From: Bacteroidia bacterium
GTDB lineage: Bacteria > Bacteroidota > Bacteroidia > NS11-12g > UBA9320
Length of the DNA: 42,686 nucleotides
Direction: 5' to 3'
Assembly (NCBI GenBank): GCA_028247315.1
Contig: JAOKFZ010000015.1
Coordinates: 1-42,686, forward strand
Positions 1 through 7,824 of the stretch are shown piece by piece. The position numbers and the translations under genes are program-made. The notes below the pieces were generated by a model, which searched no databases, was not told the DNA's origin, and was given only the letters and a program-made list of their open reading frames with translations. Positions within the stretch are counted from its first letter, which is position 1. Every line of letters starts with the position of its first letter.

Positions 1-634
1 TAAACCAGGCGAATACTTAGACGTAGAGGGTTTCAACAAACTCACAGATGATGAGGATACGGTACTCATAGATATGCGAAACCACTACGAGAGCGAGGTA
101 GGATATTTCAAAGGAGCCTGGTGCCCAGATGTAGATACATTTCGAGATCAATTGCCATTGGTCGTTGGTGAACTGGCAAACCAAAAAGACAAAAAAGTGG
201 TCATGTATTGTACAGGCGGTATCCGTTGCGAAAAGGCAAGTGCTTACCTAAAACACAAGGGGTTTAAGGATGTGTATCACTTAGAAGGCGGAATCATAAA
301 ATATGCCCGTGATGCAAAAGCAAACGGTTTGGAGAATAAATTCATTGGTAAAAACTTTGTTTTTGATGAGCGAATAAACGAGCGTATTACAGAAGATATT
401 ATTGCAACATGCCACCAGTGTGGCGATTCGTTTGATGACCATACCAATTGCAAGAACAAGGCGTGCAACCTACTATTTATACAATGCCCAAAATGTGCAG
501 ACAAGTATGCTGGCACTTGTTCTACAGATTGCCAAACTATAGCCGCTTTGCCCATAGAAGAGCAGCGTGTTCTACGTAAGGGTAACGATGTAGGTGTTCG
601 TATTTTTAGTAAGGGACGGTTCGACTCTAAATAG
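1..634 (+). CDS. trhO: tRNA uridine(34) hydroxylase TrhO (YceA), 5'-truncated by window edge
   Basis: The reading frame is open from base 2, so the N-terminal acylphosphatase-like region lies outside the window. What remains is a rhodanese domain with the active-site loop [11 protein letters not shown] (first Cys of the loop is the catalytic candidate), followed by the Cys-rich C-terminal segment typical of TrhO ([25 protein letters not shown]) that probably binds zinc. TrhO uses prephenate-dependent chemistry to make 5-hydroxyuridine at tRNA position 34, in the cytosol. It converges on pdhB with a hairpin between them. Family assignment is firm from the order of these motifs; the start cannot be judged here. 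Confidence 0.93.
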   Translation, partial: KPGEYLDVEGFNKLTDDEDTVLIDMRNHYESEVGYFKGAWCPDVDTFRDQLPLVVGELANQKDKKVVMYCTGGIRCEKASAYLKHKGFKDVYHLEGGIIKYARDAKANGLENKFIGKNFVFDERINERITEDIIATCHQCGDSFDDHTNCKNKACNLLFIQCPKCADKYAGTCSTDCQTIAALPIEEQRVLRKGNDVGVRIFSKGRFDSK

Positions 635-665
635 TCATTGCGTTTTCCGCTAAAAAAGCATGCAT

Positions 666-699
666 AAAAAAAGCCCTCCGCAGATACGGAAGGCTTTTG
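666..699 (-). terminator. Intrinsic terminator of pdhB (possibly shared with trhO)
   Basis: Inverted repeat AAAAGCC-c-TCCG / CGGA-a-GGCTTTT with loop CAGATA and A/T tracts on both sides. On the minus strand the mismatch becomes a U.G wobble, so the stem is complete in the pdhB transcript and followed by a T tract. On the plus strand it keeps one C/A mismatch but could still end the trhO transcript. Confidence 0.8.
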
Positions 700-715
700 T
701 ATACTTCTTTATTTC

Positions 716-1696
716 TTATCTATACATGACCGAATTTACAGCCTCTGTAACACGTTGTACATTGGGTAACCAGGCATCTACCAGAGTAGCGGCATAGGGT
801 AGTGGAGTATCTCGTGTAGTTACTCGTTTTACAGGAGCATCAAGGTGATCAAACACCATCTGACTCATCATATAGCTTATCTCAGAAGATATAGATGCCA
901 ATGGCCATGCTTCTTCTAATACGACACAACGGTTTGTTTTCTTTATGCTTTCTGCAATGGTATGGTAGTCTATTGGTCGTACAGATTGTAGATCAATAAG
1001 CTCTACGTCTATACCTTGCTCGGCAAGTGCTTTTACAGCTTCTTCGGCTACACGCATCATTTTACCAAATGATACAAGCGTAACGTCTGTGCCAGCTTTT
1101 TGTATGTTGGCTTGTCCTATAGGGATGTAGTATTCTTCTTCTGGTACTTCGTGCTTTAGTCCATACATCTGCTCACTTTCCATAAATATAACTGGATCTG
1201 GATCGATGATGGCAGACTTTAGAAGCCCTTTTGCATTGTACGAGTTAGACAAAACCACCACCTTTAGTCCGGGACAGTTTGCAAACCAGTTTTCGAATGC
1301 TTGCGAGTGCTGTGCACCAAGCTGACCTGCACTACCTGTAGGTCCTCTGAATACCATTGGACAGGTAAACTGACCACCACTCATGCTGTTCATTTTGGCT
1401 GCAGCATTTATCACTTGGTCTATAGCCACAAGGCTAAAGTTAAAGGTCATAAATTCTACGATTGGCTTTAGGCCATTGGCAGCAGCACCGGTAGCTATAC
1501 CAGCAAATCCAAGCTCAGCAATAGGAGTATCTATTACCCTTTTGGCACCAAACTCATCAAGCATACCTTGACTCACTTTATATGCTCCATTGTACTCGGC
1601 TACTTCTTCTCCTATTAAGAAAACATTTTCATCTTTTCTCATCTCTTCGTTCATTGCTTCACGAAGTGCTTCACGTATTTGCAGTTGTCTTGCCAT
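716..1696 (-). CDS. pdhB: Pyruvate dehydrogenase E1 component subunit beta
   Basis: Transketolase-type E1 beta subunit of the pyruvate dehydrogenase complex (pyruvate to acetyl-CoA, cytosolic; pairs with an E1 alpha subunit not in this window). Visible signatures are GEEVAEYNGAYKVSQGM near the N-terminus, DTPIAELGFAGIATGAA, FRGPTGSAGQLGAQHSQ and the C-terminal transketolase domain with LEEAWPLAS and TRDTPLPYA. I start it at the ATG at 1696 (MARQLQ, 326 aa), which fits the family; an in-frame TTG seven codons upstream overlaps the probable -7 box TACATTTG (1715-1722, minus), so it is unlikely to be used. It is monocistronic as far as seen, with a hairpin terminator just downstream. High confidence. 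Confidence 0.96.
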   Translation of the reverse strand: MARQLQIREALREAMNEEMRKDENVFLIGEEVAEYNGAYKVSQGMLDEFGAKRVIDTPIAELGFAGIATGAAANGLKPIVEFMTFNFSLVAIDQVINAAAKMNSMSGGQFTCPMVFRGPTGSAGQLGAQHSQAFENWFANCPGLKVVVLSNSYNAKGLLKSAIIDPDPVIFMESEQMYGLKHEVPEEEYYIPIGQANIQKAGTDVTLVSFGKMMRVAEEAVKALAEQGIDVELIDLQSVRPIDYHTIAESIKKTNRCVVLEEAWPLASISSEISYMMSQMVFDHLDAPVKRVTTRDTPLPYAATLVDAWLPNVQRVTEAVNSVMYR

Positions 1697-1714
1697 GTCT
1701 TTTTTTGCGAACGG

Positions 1715-1722
1715 CAAATGTA
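1715..1722 (-). promoter_or_regulatory. Probable -7 box of pdhB
   Basis: TACATTTG on the minus strand matches the Bacteroidota TAnnTTTG element exactly, 18 bases before the pdhB ATG. No clear -33 TTTG at 17-23 bases upstream was found. Confidence 0.5.
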
Positions 1723-1746
1723 AGAATTATTGGTTATTTCAGAGTA

Positions 1747-1754
1747 TAGATTTG
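1747..1754 (+). promoter_or_regulatory. Possible -7 box firing towards the small secreted protein at 1958
   Basis: TAGATTTG is an exact TAnnTTTG match on the plus strand, divergent from the pdhB box 25 bases away. No -33 element at a good distance. If used, it would give a leader of about 190 bases containing the nested hairpins at 1784-1911. Confidence 0.3.
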
Positions 1755-1783
1755 TTGGGTAAGATTTATGATTTGTAACAGAG

Positions 1784-1838
1784 GATGTACGCATTCAGAA
1801 TACGCCTATTCCGAATGCAGCCTCCGTCATGGTACATC
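1784..1838. repeat. Nested inverted repeat (compound hairpin)
   Basis: Outer arms GATGTAC (1784-1790) and GTACATC (1832-1838) are perfect complements. Directly inside lie GCATTCAGAAT (1791-1801) and ATTCCGAATGC (1808-1818), an 11-bp stem with a 6-base loop ACGCCT. A 13-base bulge (1819-1831) separates the inner from the outer right arm. The single inner mismatch is A/C on the plus strand but a G.U wobble on the minus strand. It could be a structured RNA, a regulator site or a remnant of a small palindromic element; function unknown. Confidence 0.75.
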
Positions 1839-1871
1839 TGATTGATACGTGTTTTTAATATTCTGACCTTC

Positions 1872-1911
1872 AAAAGGTAGAACTCAAAAAGTAAATCGCA
1901 TTTACCTTTTT
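1872..1911. repeat. Competing AT-rich inverted repeats upstream of the 1958 gene
   Basis: TACCTTTT at 1903-1910 can pair perfectly with AAAAGGTA at 1872-1879. The overlapping segment 1901-1911 can instead pair with AAAAAGTAAA at 1886-1895, with one bulged base and loop TCGCA. The second hairpin ends in a T run and resembles a weak terminator on the plus strand, so the two folds would be mutually exclusive. Confidence 0.5.
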
Positions 1912-1957
1912 ACTATATAGGGTATTAGTACGTACAGTTCACAAAATAATGTACACC

Positions 1958-2236
1958 ATGAAACAACAGACATATATTTTTATCCTTACACTTACTGCGG
2001 CAGTTTTTTTGTCGCAAAATGCTATTGCTCAGAGTGTTAGTGGCACTATAACATCCTTTGCAAGCGAAGCAAAACTTGGCTATGCCAATGTAGACTTATA
2101 CAAAGAAACTGAGCTAATAGCGTCAGTTTTGGCAGACAAACATGGAAATTTTACTGTAAAACTAGATACCGGAGCGTACCGTGTCGAAATTGTATATGCC
2201 GGTTATAAAATGATAACCCAAGAAATAAGAGTGTAA
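1958..2236 (+). CDS. Small secreted carboxypeptidase-regulatory-like domain protein
   Basis: About 92 residues: an N-terminal signal peptide (MKQQTYIF followed by a hydrophobic stretch, ending near NAIAQ) and then one short beta-sandwich domain of the CarboxypepD_reg-like type, with the usual run of a variable strand, DKHGNFTVKLDTGAYRV and a final GYK..TQEI strand. Such domains normally sit at the N-terminus of TonB-dependent receptors or other outer-membrane proteins; here it stands alone. An ATG three codons upstream (1949) is an alternative start. The upstream region has strong hairpins. Function unknown; likely periplasmic or surface exposed. Confidence 0.7.
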   Translation: MKQQTYIFILTLTAAVFLSQNAIAQSVSGTITSFASEAKLGYANVDLYKETELIASVLADKHGNFTVKLDTGAYRVEIVYAGYKMITQEIRV

Positions 2237-2539
2237 AAGAGAAGAGTATGTTTTTCATAACATTTGGGTTTTGTCCAAATATAATAGAAAGTAATATATT
2301 CCTATGGCTTAGGATCAAATACTACGGAGGAGATTATTATCTTGTATATTTACTTATTTAGCAGGTCCTGCCCATTGGATATGCCATGATTACCATCGGA
2401 GGAAGTCTGATACCTGGTCTTTTCATTGCCATACTCATGGCTGCTTTTATTTTAGAGCTTATCCACCTCATTTTGCTCAATAAAATGACAAAAAAAAGCC
2501 CTCGTAAATACGAGAGCCTATTACTATATTTTGTAGGTA
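2237..2539. other. Gene-poor stretch with a possible membrane-protein remnant
   Basis: No complete gene is supported here. Between about 2362 and 2490 the plus strand encodes an uninterrupted hydrophobic segment (VLPIGYAMITIGGSLIPG, then FIAILMAAFILELIHLILL) that follows directly on a stop codon and has no good start. It reads like the C-terminal membrane segment of a lost protein, but then runs through the terminator hairpin at 2495-2514 without a stop, which argues against an intact gene. The minus strand of the same stretch gives a short Met- and Arg-rich frame with no recognisable features. Confidence 0.3.
2488..2516 (-). terminator. Intrinsic terminator of the copper-type operon
   Basis: On the minus strand GC-T-CTCGTA, loop TT, TACGAG-G-GC, then eight T. 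The U.G pair is complete only in the minus-strand RNA, which places it at the end of the operon whose last gene stops at 2540. Confidence 0.8.
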
Positions 2540-2905
2540 TCACTCCTTCTTTTTACTGCAGCAGCCTTTTTTTGCACCACATGCCTTTACTTCTTTTGGC
2601 ATGCAGCATTTGTCTAATTTGGCTTGCCTTTCTTTGTTCGCTTCCATTTTTGAGGTAGCGTATCCGAGGTTGCTTATTGTCGTATGGATATCGTTTTCAG
2701 ATACCTTTTTGTCATTGTATCGCACGGTGAGCATCTTCGTCTCTTTGTTCCACTCTGCAAATGAAACGCCTGGAATGTCTAGTGCAGTTTCTATTTTATC
2801 TTTACACTTACCACACTCGCCTTTTACAAGTATTGTTTGAGTGATTGTCTTAGCAAATACACCTAAAGTACTTACCATCAAAATTGTTAAAAATATATTT
2901 TTCAT
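2540..2905 (-). CDS. Periplasmic heavy-metal-associated (HMA) protein with Cys-rich tail
   Basis: 121 residues. A signal peptide (MKNIFLTILMVSTLGVFA) precedes one HMA domain whose metal loop is GECGKC (C31, C34), a variant of the usual MxCxxC. The domain ends near residue 85. A Lys/Glu-rich linker leads to a 22-residue tail with five cysteines (C100, C101, C109, C115, C116), including two CC pairs, which looks like an extra soft-metal site. It is the last gene of the copper-type operon, 13 bases after the di-haem enzyme gene, and is followed by a terminator. Expected role: copper carrier in the periplasm. The metal identity is inferred from the neighbours. Confidence 0.85.
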   Translation of the reverse strand: MKNIFLTILMVSTLGVFAKTITQTILVKGECGKCKDKIETALDIPGVSFAEWNKETKMLTVRYNDKKVSENDIHTTISNLGYATSKMEANKERQAKLDKCCMPKEVKACGAKKGCCSKKKE

Positions 2906-2918
2906 GTTTCTGTTTGTT

Positions 2919-4025
2919 TTAAAATGGATTACTGTATTCTTCTTTTGTGAGGAACTCCTCGTCTGTTAATGTCTTCAAAAATGATACCAAAGCTGCTTTG
3001 TGGTCTTCGCTAAGGTATACAGAGTCGCGAAGTGCGTGCATATTGGGTTCGTTGCTGAGGTCTGCAGAAGCATCACTCATGTCGCCCAAGTAGTGTTGTA
3101 CTACCTCTTCTAGCGTACCAAAACGACCGTCGTGCATATATGGGCTGGTTTTCTCTATGTTGCGTAATGTTGTTGTTTTAAATTTATGATTGTCGCGAAG
3201 ATTCCCATTTACTCTGCCGCGTCCTAAGTCAGTCACGTTGGGCAATCCATTGGTCAAGTACTCTCTACTCATAAATAGACTATTGCCGTGGCAGTGGAAG
3301 CAATCTGCTCCAAAATTCTGCGGATTATTGGGATCTTGCTCTTCATTTAAGGGTATGGCTTCGGCATTGAAAATAGTACGTCCGGTTTGTTCCTGTACGG
3401 TAAACGTTTCGAGACCTGCCATTACTCTATCAAATTTTGAATTGGCACTTACCAGTGTGAGCATAAATTGCTCTAATGATTTGCCGATTGTTTCATCATT
3501 TATTGCCATAGTTCCAAAGGCTTTTTCAAAAGCCTCTTTGTACATGGGAGAGTTACTCAATTTGACCACTACATTACCTATCGTCTCATCCATCTCTGTA
3601 GGATCTACAATAGGTAAAAGAGCTTGATGTCTCAGTATGTCAGATCTGCCATCCCAAAAGAATCCATCGAGATGCCACATGAGATTGGCTATTGACATAC
3701 TGTTTCGTTTACCTTTAGTGCCACGTATTCCTACACTAAAGGACAACCCGTTATCTGTAAATCCGTCTTTTTGGTTGTGACAAGAAGAACAGCTCTGTGT
3801 ACTGTCTGCACTTAGTATTGGGTCATAAAAGAGCATTCTCCCTAGCTCAACTCCTTCTTGTGTGAGCACATTATCTTTGGGTATACGAGCAGGAGGCAGC
3901 AGATTTTTATTGTAGGTAAATGAATAGGGAGTTGTATTAAATGGGGTGTTTGGGACTTCATTTACCACATCTGTACAAGCATATATGCTTGTTACTATAA
4001 GTGCGAATAAAAGAAGTTTCTTCAT
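2919..4025 (-). CDS. MbnH-like di-haem enzyme of the MauG / cytochrome c peroxidase family (lipoprotein)
   Basis: 368 residues from the ATG at 4025 (MKKLLLFALIV, lipobox IYAC, C17); a frame extended 11 codons further would overlap mbnP and lack a signal peptide. Two haem c sites, CSSCH (79-83) and CFHCH (242-246), with the family motifs GRMLFYDP, FWDGR (123-127) and, near 310, SPYMHDGRFGTLEEVV. Family members are peroxidases or, like MauG and MbnH, enzymes that oxidise residues in a partner protein through high-valent haem. It sits one base after the MbnP-like gene, exactly the pairing known for MbnP/MbnH, so Trp oxidation of MbnP is the likely role. A classical H2O2-detoxifying peroxidase is the alternative. 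Confidence 0.9.
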   Translation of the reverse strand: MKKLLLFALIVTSIYACTDVVNEVPNTPFNTTPYSFTYNKNLLPPARIPKDNVLTQEGVELGRMLFYDPILSADSTQSCSSCHNQKDGFTDNGLSFSVGIRGTKGKRNSMSIANLMWHLDGFFWDGRSDILRHQALLPIVDPTEMDETIGNVVVKLSNSPMYKEAFEKAFGTMAINDETIGKSLEQFMLTLVSANSKFDRVMAGLETFTVQEQTGRTIFNAEAIPLNEEQDPNNPQNFGADCFHCHGNSLFMSREYLTNGLPNVTDLGRGRVNGNLRDNHKFKTTTLRNIEKTSPYMHDGRFGTLEEVVQHYLGDMSDASADLSNEPNMHALRDSVYLSEDHKAALVSFLKTLTDEEFLTKEEYSNPF

Positions 4026-4026
4026 G

Positions 4027-4782
4027 CTAATTAACCTCAAATTTAGTAAAAACATCACTCATATTACGAATGAGCTTTACAGTAACAGGGCTAGTGGTAC
4101 TGTGCGAGCTGGTTCCGTCTTCAGCGATGGTAAATATTTCAGGATTTTTGAAAACTTCACTTATATCATAGGTTATCACTGCCGTTTTGTCTGCATCTGT
4201 TGCAGAGGTAGAGAATACTGCAGGCATCTCAAAGTCAAGTCTATTCTGAGCTCCGGCAAGATGAAAAACAAATGTTTCATCATCCTTGACTACTTTTCCT
4301 TCTAAAGCCGTAAAAATATAGCCACCTGTCCAGTTCCAATGCAATGAGTTGTTGATAGGTGATAGCGGATGGTCCGCCGCATATTGATTTGGATTGCCAT
4401 GGTTGGTAATAGAATCTAAACCTATAGAAAAGCCTACGGACGTATAGTTCCCAAATGGAATGTCAGTTAGAGTAAAAGTTACATCCCCCTTGTGTGCTTC
4501 AATGAGTGCATATTGACCGGCTAATGGTACTTTATTATTGTTGCCATCTATGAGGTAGAATCCACCTAAAAGGTAAGATAGCCTACTCATTTGAACGCTT
4601 TCTAAACTCGGCAAGATGAGATCTTCATTATAGGCCATATCCGCAGATCCCATTTTGTGATCCATGGTAATTTTTAGACTGCTAGCGGTGGCTTCGTTCT
4701 GATCTATAGGCTCTTCATCTGGGCTGCACGCCGAGAAACCAATTGCCATTAAGCCAAGCAATACATACATCATTTTTTTCAT
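4027..4782 (-). CDS. MbnP-like copper-binding lipoprotein
   Basis: 251 residues, lipobox FSAC (C19). The body matches the MbnP family: LSYLLGGFYLID near 68-79, TDIPFGNYTSVGFSIGLDS near 106-124, a DHPLSP stretch and the hallmark HWNWTGGYIF at 148-157 (H148, W149, W151), then a FHLAGAQN segment. In the methanotroph protein one conserved Trp is oxidised to kynurenine by MbnH and copper binding depends on it; the HWxW motif here is the expected place, though which Trp would be modified cannot be told from sequence. The gene lies 7 bases after the HMA-MauE gene and 1 base before the MbnH-like gene, so tight co-expression is expected. Probably on the periplasmic face of a membrane. Confidence 0.87.
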   Translation of the reverse strand: MKKMMYVLLGLMAIGFSACSPDEEPIDQNEATASSLKITMDHKMGSADMAYNEDLILPSLESVQMSRLSYLLGGFYLIDGNNNKVPLAGQYALIEAHKGDVTFTLTDIPFGNYTSVGFSIGLDSITNHGNPNQYAADHPLSPINNSLHWNWTGGYIFTALEGKVVKDDETFVFHLAGAQNRLDFEMPAVFSTSATDADKTAVITYDISEVFKNPEIFTIAEDGTSSHSTTSPVTVKLIRNMSDVFTKFEVN

Positions 4783-4789
4783 TTCTTTC

Positions 4790-5500
4790 TTAGATTAAGT
4801 ACATCAAAAGTGCCATTGCTAACATTATTCCATCTTCTACTATGGTAACATAACTCATAGGAAGATTGAAGACTGTACCGAGACAGGCACATTGTATCTC
4901 AGACTTTCTTACTACCGAACGCACAACACCCATTAGACTTACAAACATAACAATAGCTGTAACCAAATGTGTTATACTATTGTCAGAATAGAGCAGATAG
5001 GAAATGCCCAAAGCTAGTTCTATAAATGGAAATACATAACCATACCACTTTACCTTGGCGGCGATAATATCATAGCTTTGGTAGGCACTAGCAAAGGCTG
5101 GTATATCCAGCATTTTAAAGAACGAAAATACCAAGAAAAAGCCTGCCATAAAGCTGGCCATCCAAGGTTTAAGGAGAAAAACGCCGTCACTATAAGCTAT
5201 TAGCAAGGTCGTTCCCAGTAAATAGAAAACGATAATTGCCAGTGGTTTGTAACTGCGTTGGCTTATTGTAGACGCACGAAGTGCGTCAGGTGTTGCATTG
5301 ACGTAGTAATTTCCTACGCTTTCTATCAAATTTTCTATGATGTCCGTATGTGGCAGCGGCGTACCTTTGAGTATAGCTATACCTGTTGCTTGATCTATAG
5401 TTACTTGTTTTATGGCAGCGTTACTGTAGAGTGATTTTTCTATCTTGCTCACGCAACTCATACAGGTAATCCCCGATATATTTACCGTTGTTTCTTTCAT
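4790..5500 (-). CDS. HMA domain fused to a MauE/DoxX-like membrane protein
   Basis: 236 residues from the ATG at 5500; a TTG three codons upstream overlaps the receptor stop. Residues 1-65 form an HMA domain with GITCMSC (C13, C16). From about residue 70 there are four or five membrane segments resembling the MauE/DoxX redox-associated family, with a CAC motif (C204, C206) near the last segment. MauE-type proteins are linked to disulphide or redox handling during maturation of periplasmic proteins. Here the fusion sits between a TonB-dependent receptor and the MbnP/MbnH pair, so passing copper or electrons to that pair is a reasonable inference. There is no P-type ATPase motif (no DKTG), so it is not a CopA. 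Confidence 0.82.
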   Translation of the reverse strand: MKETTVNISGITCMSCVSKIEKSLYSNAAIKQVTIDQATGIAILKGTPLPHTDIIENLIESVGNYYVNATPDALRASTISQRSYKPLAIIVFYLLGTTLLIAYSDGVFLLKPWMASFMAGFFLVFSFFKMLDIPAFASAYQSYDIIAAKVKWYGYVFPFIELALGISYLLYSDNSITHLVTAIVMFVSLMGVVRSVVRKSEIQCACLGTVFNLPMSYVTIVEDGIMLAMALLMYLI

Positions 5501-5505
5501 TCTGA

Positions 5506-7743
5506 TCAAATTCTAAGTCTAAATCCACCGTAAATCATTCTCCCAAATATTGGTCCCCATACAAGTCCTGCATCAAAGTTTTGATCAAAAGGATTGGCTG
5601 CCTCTTGTATCGGATTCTCCTGTCTAAAATTCAATAGATTCTCTCCACCTATATAGACTTCAAACTTCTTTTTAAATGTCTTGCTTACTTGTGCATTCCA
5701 GTTATAGAAGTGTGGAGAATATACGGGTACATATGAGTTAAGTTGAGTGGTATACTCACCCGCAATTCGTTGTGGTCCGTACCATGTAGCGGTAGTACTA
5801 AACTGCCAACCGTTTCGGGTACGTTGTGTAATATTGATAAATGCTCTGTGTCTAGAGATAAATGGCTTTTCGATTACACTCGTAGTCCCATTCGCATTTT
5901 TATAGGTGCTCTGTACATCAAACATTCTGTAAGCCAGACGCACTGCTGTTCTACGAGCAGGAGCAAGATCCAGTTGCACCTGTGTGCTATTGGCTCCTGT
6001 ACCGTCTTTGATATTGTAGAAATTTACTTCACCAGCCGTTTCTCTATCTACTACTACTTCTTGAAAGAAGGTAGTATTGAAGTAATCAATGCCAATGGTA
6101 GCAGGCATATAGGTGAGCCTAAACTCGTGTTCAAAACTTACTCCAGAGTTTACAGCTACTTCCTGCTCTAGTCCATAGGCAAGGGTAGGGTCTGTCATAG
6201 CTATGCTTATGGTCCTATTGCTAGCAAATATGAATTGATTTTGAGCCAAAGGATTACTGGTTCTACGGCCCATGCCCGCTGACATTCTAATGGCTGTTTT
6301 GTCTTTATTGAATCTATACTTGCTATGAAAACGTGGTGTAAGTGAGATACCGTATATGCTGTTGAAGTCTGCACGTAATCCACCTACAAGGCTAAAGGTT
6401 TCTTTGGGCTTATAGGTGTATTCAAAAAAAGCTCCTGGCACGGCTTCTTCTCGCTCAAATCTGAAGCCAGCATAAGTCTCTCTTATATTGTCATACAGGA
6501 AAGAAACGCCCGTTTGGTATTGGTGAAAGGAGTTGCCTATATAACTCTCGTAGAGCAGGTTTACATACACTTGGTCGGAATGGGCATCGTACACATTGTT
6601 GTTGGCGTCAGAGCCATATACACTGGTCATTTTGGAGTGGTTGAAATTGTATTGTGAGCCAAAACTGCTATTCTCACGGTCTTTTCTTGCTTTGCCTAGT
6701 TTGGCAAAAGCGTCTATTACCTGAGAATTTATTCCGATTCCATACGCATTGTTGTCTCCGTTATAAAATGCCGTTTGTCCTGCCTCTTGTTTGTTGTTAT
6801 GAAAACTCACATTAGCAGTACCCTCAAAGCCACTCTCGCTATAAAATTGCCAACGGTTCATGATCTTAAAGTCTTGTCCTTTTGGCATGTCCAAAAAGCC
6901 GTCTTTGTTTCTATCATTTTCTTGTCCTCTCACACCATAGCGTGCAAGTAATGAAGTAGCCACGTGTTTGTTGATGTCTTTTACGTACATCACGTCTGTT
7001 TCAGCACGACCGCCACTACCCACAAATTGATCGAATAAAAATTTCTCTTTGCCAAAGGGCTTTTTGAGTTCAATGTTGATTTGGCCGGCTATACTCTCGT
7101 ATCCGTTTACAACACTCCCTGCTCCCTTTGTTATCTGTATGCTATTTACCCAAGCAGCAGGTATATGGCTTAGGCCATAATACGAGTTGAGTGTTCGTAC
7201 GCTAGGCATATATTCTCTACCTATGAGGGTATAGAAGCCATCCAATCCGAGCATCTTAATTTGCTTTGTTCCGGTTACGGCATCGCTAAAACTTACGTCT
7301 ATTGCTGGAGCGTTTTCAAAACTTTCGGATAGGTTGCAGCATGCTGCTTTTTGGAATTCTCGCTCCCCGAGCAAAACGGTTGTTCGGGGGTCTAGTTTGC
7401 TTAGTCCGTAGGATATACGCTTGGCAAAAACGGTAGCCCCTGCCAGCTCATTGTCTTCTCTAAGTACAAAGCGTATTGGTTTTTTTTTATCCAGTATTTC
7501 TATGGTATCACTTTTGTATGAGGCGAATGAGGCAATAAGTATGGGTGGTCCGTGGTGGTGTTCTATGACAAACTCTCCGTTGTCATTTGTAAATACTCCT
7601 CCAGGGATTTCTTCCCAGTGTACGAATGCTCCAGCGAGCGGTTTGTCTTGGAAGGTTACAGTACCTGTTATTTTGGTATACTCGTGTTGTGCATAGCTTA
7701 TGTTTGCTATGAGTAATAAAGCAAAGCTTAGTATGTTTTTCAT
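5506..7743 (-). CDS. TonB-dependent outer-membrane receptor, copper-locus type
   Basis: 745 residues: signal peptide (MKNILSFALLLIANISYAQ), CarboxypepD-reg-like domain (about 25-95) carrying EHHHGPP (H62-H64), plug domain with KAACCNLSESFE (C135, C136), DAVTGTKQIKMLGLDG and ITKGAGSVVNGYESIAGQIN, then a beta-barrel ending ...GGFRLRI. The CC pair in the plug and the HHH loop are plausible soft-metal contacts and this receptor subtype commonly sits beside HMA genes in Bacteroidota. It should import a metal or metal complex across the outer membrane using TonB/ExbBD encoded elsewhere. Its stop is 5 bases before the ATG of the HMA-MauE gene, and the HYC_CC_PP-like gene lies 81 bases upstream. The exact substrate is not determinable. 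Confidence 0.93.
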   Translation of the reverse strand: MKNILSFALLLIANISYAQHEYTKITGTVTFQDKPLAGAFVHWEEIPGGVFTNDNGEFVIEHHHGPPILIASFASYKSDTIEILDKKKPIRFVLREDNELAGATVFAKRISYGLSKLDPRTTVLLGEREFQKAACCNLSESFENAPAIDVSFSDAVTGTKQIKMLGLDGFYTLIGREYMPSVRTLNSYYGLSHIPAAWVNSIQITKGAGSVVNGYESIAGQINIELKKPFGKEKFLFDQFVGSGGRAETDVMYVKDINKHVATSLLARYGVRGQENDRNKDGFLDMPKGQDFKIMNRWQFYSESGFEGTANVSFHNNKQEAGQTAFYNGDNNAYGIGINSQVIDAFAKLGKARKDRENSSFGSQYNFNHSKMTSVYGSDANNNVYDAHSDQVYVNLLYESYIGNSFHQYQTGVSFLYDNIRETYAGFRFEREEAVPGAFFEYTYKPKETFSLVGGLRADFNSIYGISLTPRFHSKYRFNKDKTAIRMSAGMGRRTSNPLAQNQFIFASNRTISIAMTDPTLAYGLEQEVAVNSGVSFEHEFRLTYMPATIGIDYFNTTFFQEVVVDRETAGEVNFYNIKDGTGANSTQVQLDLAPARRTAVRLAYRMFDVQSTYKNANGTTSVIEKPFISRHRAFINITQRTRNGWQFSTTATWYGPQRIAGEYTTQLNSYVPVYSPHFYNWNAQVSKTFKKKFEVYIGGENLLNFRQENPIQEAANPFDQNFDAGLVWGPIFGRMIYGGFRLRI

Positions 7744-7824
7744 ATGGTGAAATGTGTTTTTATAATGTGTTAAATTTTGTAGAAATTGTAGTTAAGCCCA
7801 ATGTGGTCTAGGCATACTACTCTA

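Noticed and set aside
1784-1838. Palindrome considered as an insertion-sequence end or CRISPR repeat
   Set aside because: Single copy in the window, no transposase nearby, no target-site duplication or regular repeats.
3190-3627. 145-codon plus-strand frame inside the di-haem enzyme gene
   Set aside because: Antisense to the second haem-domain coding region; no protein-like features.
4790-5500. HMA protein as a copper P-type ATPase fragment
   Set aside because: No DKTG, TGE or CPC motifs; length and helices fit a MauE/DoxX-like module.
5743-6171. 142-codon plus-strand frame inside the TonB-dependent receptor
   Set aside because: Antisense shadow of beta-barrel strands.
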